A DNA stretch of 64,000 bases, from the NCBI GenBank assembly GCA_000467715.1, contig AJFK01000780.1, positions 103,027 to 167,026 on the forward strand. Direction: 5' to 3'. The position numbers and the translations under genes were made by a program. This document shows positions 62,701-64,000 of the stretch, piece by piece. The notes under the pieces were generated by a model. That model saw only the letters and a program-made list of their open reading frames with translations. It ran no database searches and had not been told where the DNA came from. Source of the DNA: Hysterium pulicare CBS 123377 (Eukaryota > Ascomycota > Dothideomycetes > Hysteriales > Hysteriaceae). Position 1 is the stretch's first letter, and the number at the start of each line of letters is the position of its first letter.

Positions 62701-63524
62701 GCGATCCTCCGCTGGCGAATCCCCCAGCTATTGCTGAGGGTGCCATCCAGCGCGATCCTTGGAAATGTCCCCGCCATTTTGAACATGACCTTCGTAGCGG
62801 TCAAGTTTTGCAGCGGGATCTCAACAACGTCGATTCCATGGACGATGTCATCTACGCAACTGCTCCACGTAAAATTCGCAAGCCGAAGAATGCCATCATA
62901 CAGGAACCTGCCCTGCCACGTGGTACCCGCAACAACGGTCTTATCGAGATTGAAAACGATCAAGATGACGAGACTGATGGCGAAGGCAACTATGTCTTTC
63001 CACCTGCCTATCCTGCTTTGGATGAGAAGACCGACCAGAATGGTAAAGTCTTCCGCGTGCCAGAGCGTGGTCTCATCCTCGATTTCCTCGACAAGGTCAA
63101 GGCCGACAAAGTCAAGGAGTAAGTTATTTCTATTCTACTTCTACTACATAATACTAATCCTATCTCTCAGGGCTCGTATCGCGAAGAATAAGTCCAAGAA
63201 AGCAAAGCCTGTACGCCACGTCCGATTTGCCGATCGCCCACTTGCTCAGCAACAAGCTGCTCTCGAGCTCACGCAACTTGCCCAAAAGGAGAAGGAAATC
63301 GGCTTAGATGCCACCAACGTCGATGCTCTTGTCCTTGGTCTCATGGTAAGCTACCTCCTTGTCATTGTATCATCTTCGTGTCGCTAACCCAAAGCTAGGC
63401 CGAAGCTCCAGATGTTGTGGTCGCCGACCACGATGAACGCCGATCTGAACTCCTCTCCGAACAGAAAAAAGCCGAGCTCCTCAAGCTTCGCGCTCTCATC
63501 GACACCGCCCTTACCAATTCTTGA
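59785..63524 (+). CDS. Rco1-like protein with two PHD fingers (Rpd3S/Clr6-II type deacetylase complex)
   Basis: Likely subunit of the small Rpd3-type histone deacetylase complex that suppresses cryptic transcription. Exons: 59785-61658, 61852-61948, 62135-62487, 62537-63118, 63171-63345, 63399-63524; 1068 residues. The first 640 residues are disordered except a conserved patch near RRFFKNVSRRAKKFTRGE. PHD 1 follows: DDFCSACSGGGHLICCDNCNRSFHFNCCDPPLSE...FHCHVCKSS. A conserved link (NVKAFSLPEDIRNHYEGVS) precedes PHD 2: ILCCQCGKSALTKRPLIECDLCHEFWHLDCCDPPL...WKCPRHF. Helical C-terminal parts (FLDKVKADKVKEARIAKNKSKK, LLSEQKKAELLKLRALIDTAL) may mediate assembly. Exon 4 has a tandem CAGTAG acceptor. 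The assignment to Rco1 rests on the double-PHD layout and spacing. Confidence 0.85.
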
Positions 63525-64000
63525 ACTGGTATCTCAATAACCGCTTGAACGTACTAACACGATCTCGATCCCTCCATGTCCCCCGGTTATTATACAAACT
63601 GTTTCTAAGCAAATGGTTACTATGGTCTTTGTTTACTTCAATCATACCCCTGTCCAATGTATTATGCATCCACACAACATCTTGTTTTCTTGTTTTCAAT
63701 TTGAGCATGGCCTCTGCATAGCGACCGGTTTCTGGGAAGGCTTCTCCTCATATCTTCTCATGGAAAAGCCTACATTACATGTTTTCTAGCTTCTGGCAGC
63801 GAAGGAGTTCTCCGGCGCATGCAACATCAGGCGGCTGGCATTTGCTTTCTTCCCCCAGTGGACCTATAGGAGAGGATTCTCATTTTCCTCTCCCCTGGCA
63901 ACTTTCAGCGCTGGCCCTTCTGGGCCTATGCTCGAAAAGCTAGGTTGTATAGGTGGCTTTCTACTGGGCGTTTGTTTTTCTCTTTTCAGTGGGCCTATTG
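63525..64000. other. Right-end intergenic sequence
   Basis: 476 bp after the PHD-finger gene. Variants of GTGGRCCTAT occur at 63859-63868, 63921-63930 and 63990-64000. No gene recognised before the window ends. Confidence 0.4.

Overview
The window is nuclear DNA of a filamentous ascomycete (Pezizomycotina). The evidence is 23 protein genes with mostly 45-100 nt introns (GTAAGT-like donors, CTAAC-type branch points, YAG acceptors), a Zn2Cys6 transcription factor, and single-copy fungal genes such as VTC4, ATG26, PEP4 and the COP9 subunit CSN3. I cannot fix the class from sequence alone. I saw no transposon, CRISPR, tRNA or rRNA.

Layout. 1-8.9 kb: VTC4 polyphosphate polymerase (5' truncated, +), OST1 oligosaccharyltransferase subunit (-), a pseudouridine glycosidase/kinase fusion (+), and an unrecognised 143-aa protein ending CCCCVVM (+). 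10.6-24.3 kb, all minus: a large MIT-domain protein, CSN3, a Bub1-type kinase that also carries two KEN boxes, and a PLP-dependent diaminopropionate ammonia-lyase-like enzyme. 24.9-30.6 kb: a monocarboxylate-type MFS transporter (-), an RRT8/EI24-like membrane protein (+) and vacuolar protease PEP4 (+). 31.3-39.4 kb: sterol glucosyltransferase ATG26 and CTD phosphatase FCP1. 40.1-46.9 kb: an F-box protein, a Zn2Cys6 regulator and a zinc-finger gene broken by an in-frame TAG (-). 48.2-51.9 kb: NDUFS8 (-) and mitochondrial acyl carrier protein (+) head to head, then VPS74. 53-63.5 kb: SNF5, an EEP-family phosphohydrolase, an EBP1-like methionine-aminopeptidase-fold protein, and an Rco1-like double PHD-finger protein.

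Most neighbours are unrelated housekeeping genes, as expected for a fungal core region. Functional pairings that can be argued are: NDUFS8 with ACP (both complex I, one 398-bp shared promoter with a CACGTG box); the lyase-like enzyme with the MFS transporter (TCGGAG boxes lie between them); and PEP4 next to ATG26 (vacuole/autophagy).

The best candidates for something undescribed are the Cys-tailed CaaX protein at 8.2-8.9 kb, the repeated palindrome CTACCTAGGTAG near several gene starts, and the duplicated GGAGTT(N)TTCGGAGTT element upstream of the lyase-like gene. Exon coordinates were derived by hand from splice signals, reading frame and family conservation.
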